Origin: Ktedonobacteria bacterium brp13
GTDB lineage: Bacteria > Chloroflexota > Ktedonobacteria > Ktedonobacterales > Ktedonobacteraceae
Assembly (NCBI GenBank): GCA_015099395.1
Contig: AP024096.1
Location: 7,047,485-7,111,484 of the forward strand
Length of the DNA stretch: 64,000 nt
Direction of reading: 5' to 3'
This document shows positions 52,144-60,749 of the stretch, piece after piece; positions within the stretch are counted from its first letter, which is position 1, and the number at the start of each line of letters is the position of its first letter. Position numbers and translations under genes: made by a program. The notes under the pieces are model-generated. The model did no database searches. It was not told the DNA's origin and worked only from the letters and a program-made list of their open reading frames with translations.

Positions 52144-52224
52144 ATGTCTATACTTTTAATACCGGAGATGGGGCAGGCTGCCAGCGAAGGCCGTTGGCCG
52201 CGTATCTGCAATCAAGCTAACTAG
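52144..52224 (+). CDS. Possible short leader ORF before the glycosyltransferase gene
   Basis: A 26-residue frame, MSILLIPEMGQAASEGRWPR plus six residues, starts six bases after a full GGAGG ribosome site (52133-52137) and ends 31 bases before the next start. Too short to judge by content; translation and a role in coupling are possible. Confidence 0.35.
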   Translation: MSILLIPEMGQAASEGRWPRICNQAN

Positions 52225-52255
52225 GAGAGCATGAAGGAAGAGGAGTCGACTTCTT

Positions 52256-53479
52256 ATGTCGTATACTGTCGCTATGCTCTGTATCCATACGTCTCCGCTC
52301 GATACACCGGGGAAGACGAAGGATGCAGGGGGCATGAATGTCTATATACAAGAATTAGCGCGCGAACTGGCGCTGCAAGATATAAAGGTTGATATTTATA
52401 CACGCCGTACTGATGCGCAGACCCCCCTGGTCGTCTCAGTACAGCCCAATGTACGGGTGATCCATATTAAGGCAGGTCCCCTGGCTCCATTGCCTAAAGA
52501 CGAACTATATCAATATACCCCTACTTTTGCCCGCCATGTTGATGAGTTTCGCCGCCGTGAAGGGATTCACTACGATATCATTCATAGTCACTACTGGATC
52601 TCGGGTGTTACTGCTATGCGCCTGGCCTGCCATTGGGGCATCCCTCATATCACCATGTTCCATACGATGGGTCGGTTGAAGCAGACGGCGAACCCGGATG
52701 CGCCAGAGCCACCACTCCGTCTGGAGATGGAGCAGCGCCTGCTCCACCATGTCGATCGTGTTATCACCGCGACGAATGATGAAAAGAATCAGATTCTGCG
52801 CTGTTGTAGCGCAACCACTGGGCGCGTCGCGACAATCCCCTGCGGTGTTGATTTGCAGTTATTTACGGCTCATGAGAAACATGAGGCACGTCGACGCCTG
52901 GAACTAGATCCTCATACACCAGTAGTACTCTTTGCTGGTCGCCTAGATCCTTTTAAAGGGCCGGATCAACTGCTGCAAGCGGCAGCCTTGATGCGCCAGC
53001 CAGCACAGATTGTGATCGTGGGTGGCAAGCTATGTGGAGATAAAGATCTACAGCAATTGCGTCAGTTAGCGCATACGCTCGGCATTGAGCAGCGCGTCTC
53101 CTTTGTCGGAGCACAGCCTCGCGGTAAGATGCCCCTATTTTATAGCGCTGCTGATGTTACCGTGGTCCCCTCGTATCATGAGACTTTTGGCCTGGCGGCT
53201 GTGGAATCGTTAGCCTGTGGTACACCTGTAGTCGCGACCCGCGCTGGTGGTTTGATGACCGTCGTACAGCACGGCGTCTCCGGTCTTCTGGTACCACGCT
53301 GGCCGGGAGCCTTCGCCGAGCGTATAGATCTCCTGTTACGTGACAAAGAATTGCATGCGCGCATGAGTGCCAACGCCCGTCGTTCGGTTGAGCAGTTTGG
53401 CTGGCATTGTGTTGCTCTGCAGGTGAGTGCAGTCTACGAGGAACTGGTCAGCGATGGATACAGTCTTGTTGCGCTTTAA
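52256..53479 (+). CDS. GT4-family glycosyltransferase
   Basis: A 407-residue GT-B-fold glycosyltransferase. N-terminal domain: MLCIHTSPLDTPGKTKDAGGMNVYIQELAREL in outline, with the GGMNVY donor/acceptor loop of the MshA and sucrose-phosphate synthase branch. C-terminal donor-binding domain: LFAGRLDPFKGPDQLL and the E-x7-E motif in SYHETFGLAAVESLACGTPV. It probably transfers a sugar from a nucleotide sugar to a phosphorylated or lipid acceptor. Followed by an SDR gene 56 nt downstream. Confidence 0.87.
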   Translation: MSYTVAMLCIHTSPLDTPGKTKDAGGMNVYIQELARELALQDIKVDIYTRRTDAQTPLVVSVQPNVRVIHIKAGPLAPLPKDELYQYTPTFARHVDEFRRREGIHYDIIHSHYWISGVTAMRLACHWGIPHITMFHTMGRLKQTANPDAPEPPLRLEMEQRLLHHVDRVITATNDEKNQILRCCSATTGRVATIPCGVDLQLFTAHEKHEARRRLELDPHTPVVLFAGRLDPFKGPDQLLQAAALMRQPAQIVIVGGKLCGDKDLQQLRQLAHTLGIEQRVSFVGAQPRGKMPLFYSAADVTVVPSYHETFGLAAVESLACGTPVVATRAGGLMTVVQHGVSGLLVPRWPGAFAERIDLLLRDKELHARMSANARRSVEQFGWHCVALQVSAVYEELVSDGYSLVAL

Positions 53480-53535
53480 GGTTTAGAGGAAACAGGGACA
53501 TACACACACACAACAAAAAGAACAGGAGCTATAGT

Positions 53536-54321
53536 ATGGATTTAGGACTTACTGATAAAGTAGCGATAGTTACAGGTGGAAGCGCTGGCATCGGGCGTGC
53601 AACAGCCCTGGCGCTGGTGAAAGAAGGTGCAAAAGTTGCAATTGCCGCGCGAAATGAACAGCGGCTGCAACAAACGCTTGCCGAGCTACAGGCAGCGGGA
53701 GGCGAGGGTATCGCAATTGTTGCTGATCTTACAAAAATTGAAGATGTACAGAATGTAGTCACACAAACAATTGCACGACTTGGTCGCATCGATATCCTGG
53801 TCAATAACGCAGGTAGTGCGATGGGAGGCCCATTTCTGGACATTCCCGACCAGCAATGGTTTGATGGCATGCAACTCAAATTCTTTGGTTATGTACGCAT
53901 GGCCAGGGCAGTGATACCACATATGCAACAGGCTGGCAGCGGTCGTATCATCAATATTATAGGCGGTGCGGGTAAGGAGCCAGATCCCGGTTTTTTAACT
54001 GGAGCTGCAACGAATGCAGCGCTACGCAATTTTACAAAAGGTTTAGCGCTCGAACTTAAAGAGCATAATATTCTGGTCAACGCCATCAGTCCGGGCTCAA
54101 CACGTACACAGAGGATGGTACGCTTAATGGAACAGAGAGCACAGCGGCTTGGCGTCTCACTAGAAGAAGTTGAAAAAACAACGACAAAAAATTTTGTAGG
54201 AGGGCACATCACAGAACCCGAAGAGATAGCCGCCGTTGTGCTTTTCCTGGCTTCAAAACAGGTAGTGACTCTGACAGGTACAGAGATCGACGTCAATGGT
54301 GGCACCTCACATGGGCTCTAA
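53536..54321 (+). CDS. SDR-family protein lacking the Tyr-x3-Lys motif
   Basis: A 261-residue Rossmann-fold protein. The cofactor motif is VTGGSAGIGRA, followed by NNAG in ILVNNAGSAMGG and the C-terminal ITEPEEIAAVVLFLAS...GTEIDVNGG. Where classical SDRs have Ser...YxxxK it reads INIIGGAGKEPD and TGAATNAALRNFTKGLALEL, with Gly and Asn at the Tyr and Lys positions. NAD(P) binding is expected but standard dehydrogenase chemistry is doubtful. ATG at 53536 behind ACAGGAGCTATAGT. A related group of SDR proteins with NAAL at this spot is known to me, without assigned reaction. Confidence 0.82.
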   Translation: MDLGLTDKVAIVTGGSAGIGRATALALVKEGAKVAIAARNEQRLQQTLAELQAAGGEGIAIVADLTKIEDVQNVVTQTIARLGRIDILVNNAGSAMGGPFLDIPDQQWFDGMQLKFFGYVRMARAVIPHMQQAGSGRIINIIGGAGKEPDPGFLTGAATNAALRNFTKGLALELKEHNILVNAISPGSTRTQRMVRLMEQRAQRLGVSLEEVEKTTTKNFVGGHITEPEEIAAVVLFLASKQVVTLTGTEIDVNGGTSHGL

Positions 54322-54846
54322 CATCAAGTAAACTATTTCTATCCTGGCGAACGAGAGGAGATGCAGGGAATATCATCCCCACAAATCCCCTCTCGCGTCC
54401 ACCACAAATGCTGATTTATAGATATAAAAAGTTCATCACACTCGCTGAAAGAGATGACAACTGTAGAGTAAAATTTTAAACCAATTGTCTTGCTCGCTAG
54501 CCTTTAGCGTAATCTGAGGGAAAACGTAGCGACCCCTACTAGCCCTCCCTTCTGCATTCCCTCAAATGGTGCGCGTCATATGCCAGACGTCAGGGATCCT
54601 TAGGACAATACTGACAATCTGACACTTTTCTCTGCGGTGATACGTATAGTTAGCAACGACATTGATAGAAAAATGAACGGCTAGCAAGCAACCTTATAGC
54701 AAGAGTTGATCGATTGCTGATCACAGGCTGTGCTTAAATTGAATGGATAGTTGTTTTTTTTGCTTCCTATAATTGCATAGGAAGCATAGATGTTCTAGAC
54801 TATGTAGATGTATTGCCTGGTAGATACAGATCGCTCTTCTTAAGGC
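54322..54846. other. Intergenic region with short hairpins
   Basis: No gene is supported. CGAGAGG/CCTCTCG near 54350-54397 may terminate the SDR transcript. GCTTCCTAT/ATAGGAAGC around 54761-54787 is a second stem. Confidence 0.4.
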
Positions 54847-54875
54847 TAGACTTTCACCTATCTCTGTGGTATACT
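54847..54875 (+). promoter_or_regulatory. Putative promoter of the 54.9 kb RNA
   Basis: TAGACT (54847-54852) and TATACT (54870-54875) at 17-base spacing; start predicted near 54882. Confidence 0.45.
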
Positions 54876-54881
54876 CTCTTG

Positions 54882-55152
54882 CAAGAGTAAGAGACATTCA
54901 CGAATGAAACGTCAATCCTACGAGCTTATTATGCGATGCGTTCTAATAATGATAGAATGGTTAGCGCGTGGGAGTAGAACTCAGGCGGCGTCTGAGCAGA
55001 GGTGGAATGCGTATGTGCATAGTCTCAAGAAAAGTCAGGATACTGAATGCGATAGTAGCGGATGCGACTGAGACTGAGTTCGAGACACTGGATTCCACCA
55101 ACACGATGCCATAAGATATACACTGGGGACAAATTGCCCTGGTGTTTTTTTT
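54882..55152 (+). ncRNA. Candidate structured non-coding RNA with terminator
   Basis: There is no coding frame between 54322 and 55400, yet a promoter-like pair (54847-54875) and a Rho-independent terminator (55121-55152, eight T) bound about 270 bases. Inside are nested complementary pairs: GGTGGAAT (55001-55008) with ATTCCACC (55092-55099), AGTCTCA (55021-55027) with TGAGACT (55069-55075), and local hairpins CTCAG/CTGAG (54980-54996) and TCAG-GATA-CTGA. The nested order suggests one long arm. It does not show the marks of SRP RNA, RNase P RNA or tmRNA. 6S RNA was not excluded. Confidence 0.5.
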
Positions 55153-55400
55153 ATTACCGTGAATGCGACAGCGCGCTGATTATAATGGGCTCATAGAACA
55201 TGTAACATTCTTTAGCACGTTTATGACAACGACTTCATTGCTTCATAACGGAGTACGTACCTATTTGTGGTGGCGAAAGGAGGACGTTCACGTTTCTTTT
55301 CGAAAAGTCGGTGCAAGAACAATAGAAGCTATGCTTCTCAGCGTATACAAATAGATTTGCATGTGGCTGAGTGGTGGCTAGAATCGAAGGAGAGTGCATC

Positions 55401-55682
55401 ATGAACTCAAGTATGGTCAACAAGATCGCAAAAGCGAAACGCTACGCGGAAGAACCAGAGCGCATCCAGTTCACACGTTTCGAAGCCAGTTTCCAGGGCG
55501 AAAACGATGTTCATACGACGACGTATAATGATGGAGAATGGCAGTGTACATGCCGCTTCTTCCACGACTGGGGTGATTGTTGCCACACGATGGCGATGCA
55601 GCGTGTTCTCGGTGTGACAATCCCTGCGGCCCATCGTCATGGTGCCCTGAGTGGATTAGGAACCGGCCCTCTCGCACACTAA
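55401..55682 (+). CDS. Small SWIM zinc-finger protein
   Basis: A 93-residue protein. The SWIM motif CxCx(n)CxH is seen as WQCTCRFFHDWGDCCH (C49, C51, C60, H62), within the usual beta-beta-alpha context. The rest is short: a basic helix KIAKAKRYAEEPERI in front and a Gly/His-rich end. SWIM domains bind DNA or proteins, often with recombination or transposase factors; here it stands alone. ATG at 55401 after AAGGAGAGTGCATC. Followed by a strong terminator. Confidence 0.75.
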   Translation: MNSSMVNKIAKAKRYAEEPERIQFTRFEASFQGENDVHTTTYNDGEWQCTCRFFHDWGDCCHTMAMQRVLGVTIPAAHRHGALSGLGTGPLAH

Positions 55683-55785
55683 CAGCGCTGTATTTATTGC
55701 GTACAGTGCGCTATCTATTCTGGTCTTGATTGTGTTCGTAGTTGAGTCTGTACTCTGTGAATGTAGTAAAAGTAAAAAAACGAGC

Positions 55786-55833
55786 AAAAAGATGAGGCAT
55801 GTGCAGGCGAAAAGCCCGCTGCCTCATCTTTTT
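55786..55833 (+). terminator. Terminator of the SWIM gene
   Basis: AAAAAGATGAGGCA pairs with TGCCTCATCTTTTT, with an inner GGC/GCC stem; six T follow the stem. Confidence 0.8.
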
Positions 55834-55887
55834 TGTGCAGGTGAGTGGAAACCCACAAGCGTTGTCTTTGGTTTCAGCAAGTCCTTT

Positions 55888-56367
55888 TTAAAGCAAGACA
55901 AAATAAAGTACGATAATAGTGGTGATAAAGAGTACGGCCAGGACGCCGATCAGTGTCAGGTCGCGTTTGACATAGGCAAAATGTTCCGCTGTAACCATCG
56001 CAGAGGCATTGCGCTGCTGTTGCGCACGTTGTGAAGACTGGCGACGAGCTGCGAGCCGTGCGGATGCGCTGGTTTTTGTGGTTGGACCTGAGGCACTGGA
56101 AGGTGTTATTGGAAGCTCGGCTACAGCTGTTGTAGCGGCGGCTGGTGTAGCAACTTTCTTCTCGGCAGTTTTTCGGACTGGCTCGGGTGTTGTCTCTGTC
56201 GTTGTTGCACTTACAGCGCTTGTCTGGGTATCCGGGGTTGGAGCATCGATATCTGTTTCAGTGTACGTAATATCATCTGCAGCGGATTCGGTTGCAGGGC
56301 GAACCAGTTCAAAGCTTTTCTGCTTCTGGCGCTGCACCGCGCGTGCGGCTGGTGATTTTTTCGGCAT
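55888..56367 (-). CDS. Hypothetical tail-anchored membrane protein
   Basis: A 159-residue protein. The first 130 residues are Ala/Thr/Pro/Gln-rich and disordered, with a basic start (MPKKSPAARAVQRQKQK). The only membrane helix is at the very C-terminus (LIGVLAVLFITTIIVLYFVLL), so it is tail-anchored. The start is ATG at 56367, in a region with GGAAACC upstream. Function unknown. Confidence 0.65.
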   Translation of the reverse strand: MPKKSPAARAVQRQKQKSFELVRPATESAADDITYTETDIDAPTPDTQTSAVSATTTETTPEPVRKTAEKKVATPAAATTAVAELPITPSSASGPTTKTSASARLAARRQSSQRAQQQRNASAMVTAEHFAYVKRDLTLIGVLAVLFITTIIVLYFVLL

Positions 56368-56682
56368 AGTGGTTTCCTACTCCTTACTCGCTAACCTGCG
56401 CCATATGGCAGGTCCTCCGAGGTAGTATGATCGATTCTTTAGATTAGTATAAGATAGCGCATGCGTTACAAACAATCGTAAATGTTGCTGGATTGTGGCT
56501 AGCAAGCTCTTACAATTGAAAGGCATGCCTGTACCGTCGAGCATGCTCCCGTGCGGATTCAAGGCGTTGTAGCACCTGCAACCTCTCGCGTATACTCGCA
56601 CTTTGAGGCTATTATACACGAAAGCAAGTGTACAGTCGAGTGGCAGCTTGTCGACATAGCCCTTTGGATGCTTGCTTGCTAT

Positions 56683-56711
56683 TTGACAAGTATTCCGGGC
56701 TGTGTTACTCT
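56683..56711 (+). promoter_or_regulatory. Promoter upstream of mnmA
   Basis: Consensus TTGACA at 56683-56688 and TACTCT at 56706-56711, spaced 17 bases. Confidence 0.55.
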
Positions 56712-56735
56712 TAATGCTGGCAAGAAAGCACTCAA

Positions 56736-56765
56736 GGCTAGCCCCTGGTAGGCTAGCCCTTTTTT
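56736..56765 (+). terminator. Leader terminator upstream of mnmA
   Basis: GGCTAGCC-CCTGGTA-GGCTAGCC then CTTTTTT. Located 68 bases upstream of the mnmA start and right after a consensus promoter. Confidence 0.7.
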
Positions 56766-56832
56766 CTATAGAGTATATTTTACAACTACATGTATGATTA
56801 CATGTTCGCAATAACAAGCAGGAATTGATACC

Positions 56833-58038
56833 ATGGCACGAATTGTCGTCGCAATGAGCGGCGGCGTAGATAGCTCTGTCGCCGCAGCACTTCTCAAGGA
56901 GCAAGGTCACGAGGTGATTGGCATCATGCTACGCCTCTGGTCAGAACCAGGAGTCATTGAGGAGGAGGATGATGGGGTTGAGCGAGTGGTACAGAACAAG
57001 TGTTGTTCCCTGGAGTCCGTTGATGATGCCAGGCGTGTAGCACGGAAGCTTGATATCCCATTTTATCTTGTGAATGTTGAAGAAGAATTTAAAGATAAGA
57101 TCGTTGATTCCTTTTATGAGGACTATGTGGCTGGTCGTACGCCAAACCCCTGTTTAAATTGTAATCGACACATTCGTTTCACTGTCCTATTGAATCGTGC
57201 CCTGGCGCTCAACGCTGACTACCTGGCGACCGGTCATTATGTACGCGTAGATGATCACCCGGTGACCGGCAAACGCCGTCTACGCCGCGCGGTGGACCCC
57301 GACAAAGATCAGTCGTATGTCTTACATGTACTCAACCAGCACCAGCTTGCGCATGCCTGTTTCCCACTGGGTGGCTATACCAAGCCCCAGGTACGAGCTA
57401 TGGCTGCTGAGCGTGGTATGTCTGTGGCAACGAAGGCAGAGAGCCAGGAGATCTGTTTTGTCGCTCAGAACGATTATCGTGGTTTTATTGATCGCTATGC
57501 CGCAACAAAGGTGGCAGAGGCAGAGGCAGTCGAGTCAGAGAAGAAGGTGGCAATAGCCGCTGGTGCCGTTGGCAGTGCGGTCAATGCCGCGGGCTCGCTC
57601 ATCACGATACCTCTACCGGGACCTATCTATGATCAGCAAGGGAACACGCTAGGACGGCATCGTGGTCTGGCGTATTATACCATTGGGCAGCGTAAAGGTC
57701 TGGGCATTACGTCCAGAGATCCGTTGCATGTATTAAAGATTGACACCACGCACAATGCACTCGTCGTGGGTCCGGGTTCCGCGCTGGAGCAGCAAACATT
57801 TACGGTGGGGAAGATGCACTATCTCAGTGGTGAAGTGCCTACCGAACCATTTGAGGCCAATGTGCGCGTGCGCTATAAGTCTCCAGAGCAGCCAGCCATC
57901 GTCACTCCATTAGAGGGCAACCGTGTACAGGTAACATTGGAGAACCCACAGCGATCGATCACTCCGGGCCAGGCAGCCGTATTCTACGGCGGTGAGGACG
58001 GCGAAGAAACGTTGTGCGGAGGAATTATAGAAGCATGA
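56833..58038 (+). CDS. mnmA: tRNA-specific 2-thiouridylase
   Basis: A 401-residue MnmA/TrmU that makes 2-thiouridine at tRNA position 34 using ATP and a persulfide donor. PP-loop [15 protein letters not shown] (residues 6-20), nucleophile Cys107 (NPCLNC), the persulfide Cys208 (QEICFV), and the C-terminal barrel end [12 protein letters not shown] are present. Unusual is an Ala/Glu/Lys-rich insert at about 223-258 between the PP-loop domain and the beta-barrel. The stop overlaps the lepA start (ATGA), so the two genes form an operon. Confidence 0.92.
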   Translation: MARIVVAMSGGVDSSVAAALLKEQGHEVIGIMLRLWSEPGVIEEEDDGVERVVQNKCCSLESVDDARRVARKLDIPFYLVNVEEEFKDKIVDSFYEDYVAGRTPNPCLNCNRHIRFTVLLNRALALNADYLATGHYVRVDDHPVTGKRRLRRAVDPDKDQSYVLHVLNQHQLAHACFPLGGYTKPQVRAMAAERGMSVATKAESQEICFVAQNDYRGFIDRYAATKVAEAEAVESEKKVAIAAGAVGSAVNAAGSLITIPLPGPIYDQQGNTLGRHRGLAYYTIGQRKGLGITSRDPLHVLKIDTTHNALVVGPGSALEQQTFTVGKMHYLSGEVPTEPFEANVRVRYKSPEQPAIVTPLEGNRVQVTLENPQRSITPGQAAVFYGGEDGEETLCGGIIEA

Positions 58039-59846
58039 CCGATCAGTCTCACATTAGAAATTTCTGCATTATTGCGCACATCGATCACGGGAAGTCTACC
58101 CTGGCTGATCGTTTGTTAGAGTTTACCGGAACGATCTCAAAGCGTGACATGCAAGAGCAGACGCTCGACCAGATGGATCTGGAGCGCGAAAAAGGGATCA
58201 CAATTAAAGCACAGGCTGTTCGTATGCTTTACACGGCATTGAACGGCGAGGAGTACGAACTTAACCTGATTGATACTCCTGGGCATGTCGACTTCACTTA
58301 CGAGGTTTCGCGTAGTCTGGCCGCCTGTGAGGGTGCACTCCTGGTAATCGACTCAACACAGGGTGTTGAGGCTCAGACATTAGCAAACCTGTACCTGGCT
58401 ATTGAGTCCGACCTGGCAATTATCCCGGTTATCAATAAGATTGATCTGCCGAGTGCCGAACCTGAGCGTGTAAAGCAAGAAGTCGAAGATGTGATCGGTC
58501 TGGCCAAAGAAGAATGTATCCTGGCCTCCGCAAAAGAGGGCATTGGGACACAAGATATCCTTGAAGCAGTTATTAAGCAGATTGAGCCTCCCAAAGGCCA
58601 TCCAGAGAAACCCTTGCGCGCCCTGGTCTTTGACTCGCATTATGATGCCTATAAAGGTGTGATTGCGTATGTGCGCGTCATAGATGGTCAGTTGCATGTG
58701 AACGAACGGCTCTCAATGCTGGCTGCCGGTAGCTCTGCTGAAATTTTGGAGGTAGGGTGTTTTCATCCACGGCTCACGTCGACCGGTCGCTTAACTACCG
58801 GTGAGGTTGGCTATATCGCAACCGGCTTTAAGAACGTTAAAGACTGCCAGGTTGGTGATACAGTCACTGTGCCGGACGCGGTTGACTCTGTTGAGGCGCT
58901 AGCTGGTTACCAACCGGCCAAGCCGATGGTCTATGCTGGTCTCTATCCTGTGGATAGCAACGACTATCCTGAATTGCGTGAGGCGCTTGACCGTTTGAAA
59001 TTGAATGATGCCGCGCTCTATTACGAGCCAGAGACCTCGAACGCCCTGGGCTTTGGTTTTCGTTGTGGTTTTCTGGGTATGCTGCATATGGAGATTATTC
59101 AGGAGCGTCTGGAGCGTGAATACAACCTGGACATCCTGGCGACTGCACCAAGTGTAGCGTATCACGTCACGACGATGAATGGCGAGATGATAGAAGTCGA
59201 TAATCCATCTGAGATGCCGAACTTTGGTGAGATTGAGAAGATTGAAGAGCCATATATGGCGATCTCCATCTTCACACCATCGCGCTATATTGGTACGATT
59301 ATGGATCTTGTCACTACCCATCGTGGAGTGTACAAAGATTTGAAATACCTTGAAGCTGAGCGGGTGCTGATGACCTATGATATCCCGCTCGCAGAACTGA
59401 TCGTCGATTTCTATGATCAGTTGAAATCGCGCACGCAGGGGTATGCCTCGCTAGACTATGCTTTCTCCGAGTACCAGGCAGCCGACCTGGTAAAGCTGGA
59501 TATTTTGGTCAATAGTATCCCCGTAGATGCGCTCTCATTGATCCTGCACCGAGAGAAGGCATATTATCAGGGACGCGCGCTGGCAGACAAGCTACGTAGC
59601 TTGATCCCACGGCAACTCTTCGAGGTTCCAATTCAGGCCGCGATCGGATCGCGCGTTATCGCTCGTGAGACTGTTAAAGCGATGCGTAAAGACGTTCTTG
59701 CTAAGTGTTATGGCGGTGATATCTCGCGTAAGCGTAAGCTATTGGAGAAGCAGAAAGAGGGCAAGAAACGCATGAAGATGGTAGGGAGCGTCGAGATTCC
59801 CCAGGAAGCGTTCATGGCCGTACTCTCGCTGGGCAAAGATTTTTAG
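58035..59846 (+). CDS. lepA: Elongation factor 4 (LepA)
   Basis: A 603-residue ribosome-associated GTPase that back-translocates stalled ribosomes. G1 [10 protein letters not shown]2 region REKGITIK, G3 DTPGHVDF, G4 NKID and G5 SAKEG are all intact. Domain II and the C-terminal LepA-specific domain (YCGDIS-like: [25 protein letters not shown], ending [15 protein letters not shown]) follow. ATG at 58035 behind GCGGAGGAATTATAGAAGC overlaps the mnmA stop. Confidence 0.95.
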   Translation: MTDQSHIRNFCIIAHIDHGKSTLADRLLEFTGTISKRDMQEQTLDQMDLEREKGITIKAQAVRMLYTALNGEEYELNLIDTPGHVDFTYEVSRSLAACEGALLVIDSTQGVEAQTLANLYLAIESDLAIIPVINKIDLPSAEPERVKQEVEDVIGLAKEECILASAKEGIGTQDILEAVIKQIEPPKGHPEKPLRALVFDSHYDAYKGVIAYVRVIDGQLHVNERLSMLAAGSSAEILEVGCFHPRLTSTGRLTTGEVGYIATGFKNVKDCQVGDTVTVPDAVDSVEALAGYQPAKPMVYAGLYPVDSNDYPELREALDRLKLNDAALYYEPETSNALGFGFRCGFLGMLHMEIIQERLEREYNLDILATAPSVAYHVTTMNGEMIEVDNPSEMPNFGEIEKIEEPYMAISIFTPSRYIGTIMDLVTTHRGVYKDLKYLEAERVLMTYDIPLAELIVDFYDQLKSRTQGYASLDYAFSEYQAADLVKLDILVNSIPVDALSLILHREKAYYQGRALADKLRSLIPRQLFEVPIQAAIGSRVIARETVKAMRKDVLAKCYGGDISRKRKLLEKQKEGKKRMKMVGSVEIPQEAFMAVLSLGKDF

Positions 59847-59872
59847 CCTGTAATGGAATGGTATTTGAACGT

Positions 59873-59907
59873 AACACGAGCCAGAGAATTTCTCTCTGGC
59901 TCGTGTT
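59873..59907 (+). terminator. Terminator of mnmA-lepA
   Basis: AACACGAGCCAGAGA pairs with TCTCTGGCTCGTGTT around a 5-base loop, 27 bases after the stop of lepA. Confidence 0.8.
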
Positions 59908-59934
59908 GTTCTATGATTTCCGTTTTGGGCAAAT

Positions 59935-60353
59935 GAAAAGGGCTAAACAATCGCGGTTGCTTAGCCCTCTTTATGTATCGTTTTCTATTGTTGTTTACAA
60001 CTCCCGTTTTATGCAGTTAACATCACGTCAACCGAGTCCTAAACCACACATCTAACGTTCAGTTCAAAACCCTCTGTTTACCTCTGACAACCCCCCAAAC
60101 GTCATAAGCCGTTGAGACTTTTGGTGGACTCACGAAGAGTCGCGCGTTGTCCAGGTGCGGGGTGGTGTTCAGACGCTCAGAGTCTCGGTTGGCCCGCATT
60201 TACGGGCACTCCTAGTCAATTTGAAATACTACCCCAAGTAGGAGAATTGGTTTCTTCATGGTTATCATAAGTTCTCCTTCCGATTACTTATGCAAGACTT
60301 TCGTCTTGTGCCAAGGTCTCTTTGCTTCCCTGGTAGTTATCCCCTAACGGGAT
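59935..60353 (-). ncRNA. Candidate structured non-coding RNA of about 420 nt downstream of lepA
   Basis: No coding frame of note runs on the minus strand here, but a promoter (TTGACA, 18 bases, TAAGAT, complement of 60360-60389) and a terminator with T-run (59939-59968) frame the segment. Read on the minus strand it carries many stems: ATCCC-GTTAG-GGGAT at the 5' end, AAGAC-GAAA-GTCTT (a GNRA tetraloop), GGAGAA with TTCTCC, ACTACC with GGTAGT, GCCCG-TAAATG-CGGGC and GACTC-TTCGT-GAGTC. The density of stems and tetraloops is what one expects of a conserved RNA. I could not match it to RNase P RNA, tmRNA or SRP RNA. Confidence 0.6.
59939..59968 (-). terminator. Terminator of the minus-strand RNA (bidirectional)
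   Basis: AGGGCTAAACAA pairs with TTGCTTAGCCCT around TCGCGG; minus-strand reading ends in TTTTCATTT. Confidence 0.7.
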
Positions 60354-60359
60354 AGTGGT

Positions 60360-60389
60360 ATCTTATCATGTGTCATCGTGTTTTGTCAA
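60360..60389 (-). promoter_or_regulatory. Promoter of the minus-strand RNA
   Basis: On the minus strand TTGACA (60384-60389) and TAAGAT (60360-60365) with an 18-base gap; start predicted near 60353. Confidence 0.6.
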
Positions 60390-60457
60390 GGGTTATCCTG
60401 CGATTTTTTATAATCAATGTGGATACATTGGTACATGTTTATATTTTACATATGTTT

Positions 60458-60568
60458 TCATTGCAGTGTGGGTCTGTTTTCTTCTTGTTGTGTAATGTCT
60501 TGCATCGCATCTTTATATGTCTCTCGATATGATTCCATCACCTTCTGTAGGTCCACATTCTCTTGCAT
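60458..60568 (-). CDS. Possible 36-residue small protein
   Basis: A frame MQENVDLQKVMESYRETYKD followed by 16 more residues has protein-like, helical and acidic composition. A stop codon lies two codons before the ATG, so it is self-contained. The ribosome site is weak (AGAGAAAATAAAAT). Same strand and upstream of the 420-nt RNA. Supported only by composition. Confidence 0.35.
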   Translation of the reverse strand: MQENVDLQKVMESYRETYKDAMQDITQQEENRPTLQ

Positions 60569-60749
60569 ATTTTATTTTCTCTGTTGGTTCCACCGGATGC
60601 ATAATCTGAATCTGACCGGCATAACAGGTTGTGAAACACCGCTGGTCCCTGAAGCTGATCAGAGACGAGCGGCGTGTTATGTTGTTTATGTACGCACTTT
60701 ATTGATGCTAAGCTATCCAGCCAGTTGGCTAGCGGTATCCCTTGATTGC

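Larger units (their letters stand above)
56368..56832. other. Upstream region of mnmA with promoter and leader terminator
   Basis: No gene seen. It contains a strong promoter (56683-56711) and a terminator hairpin (56736-56765) only 25 bases after the predicted start site. A second promoter may lie after the hairpin. Confidence 0.5.

Noticed and set aside
54882-55152. Identification as SRP RNA, RNase P RNA or tmRNA
   Set aside because: The conserved GGAAG/AGCAG loop, GAGGAAAGTCC and TTCGA T-arm signatures are not present; left as unassigned.
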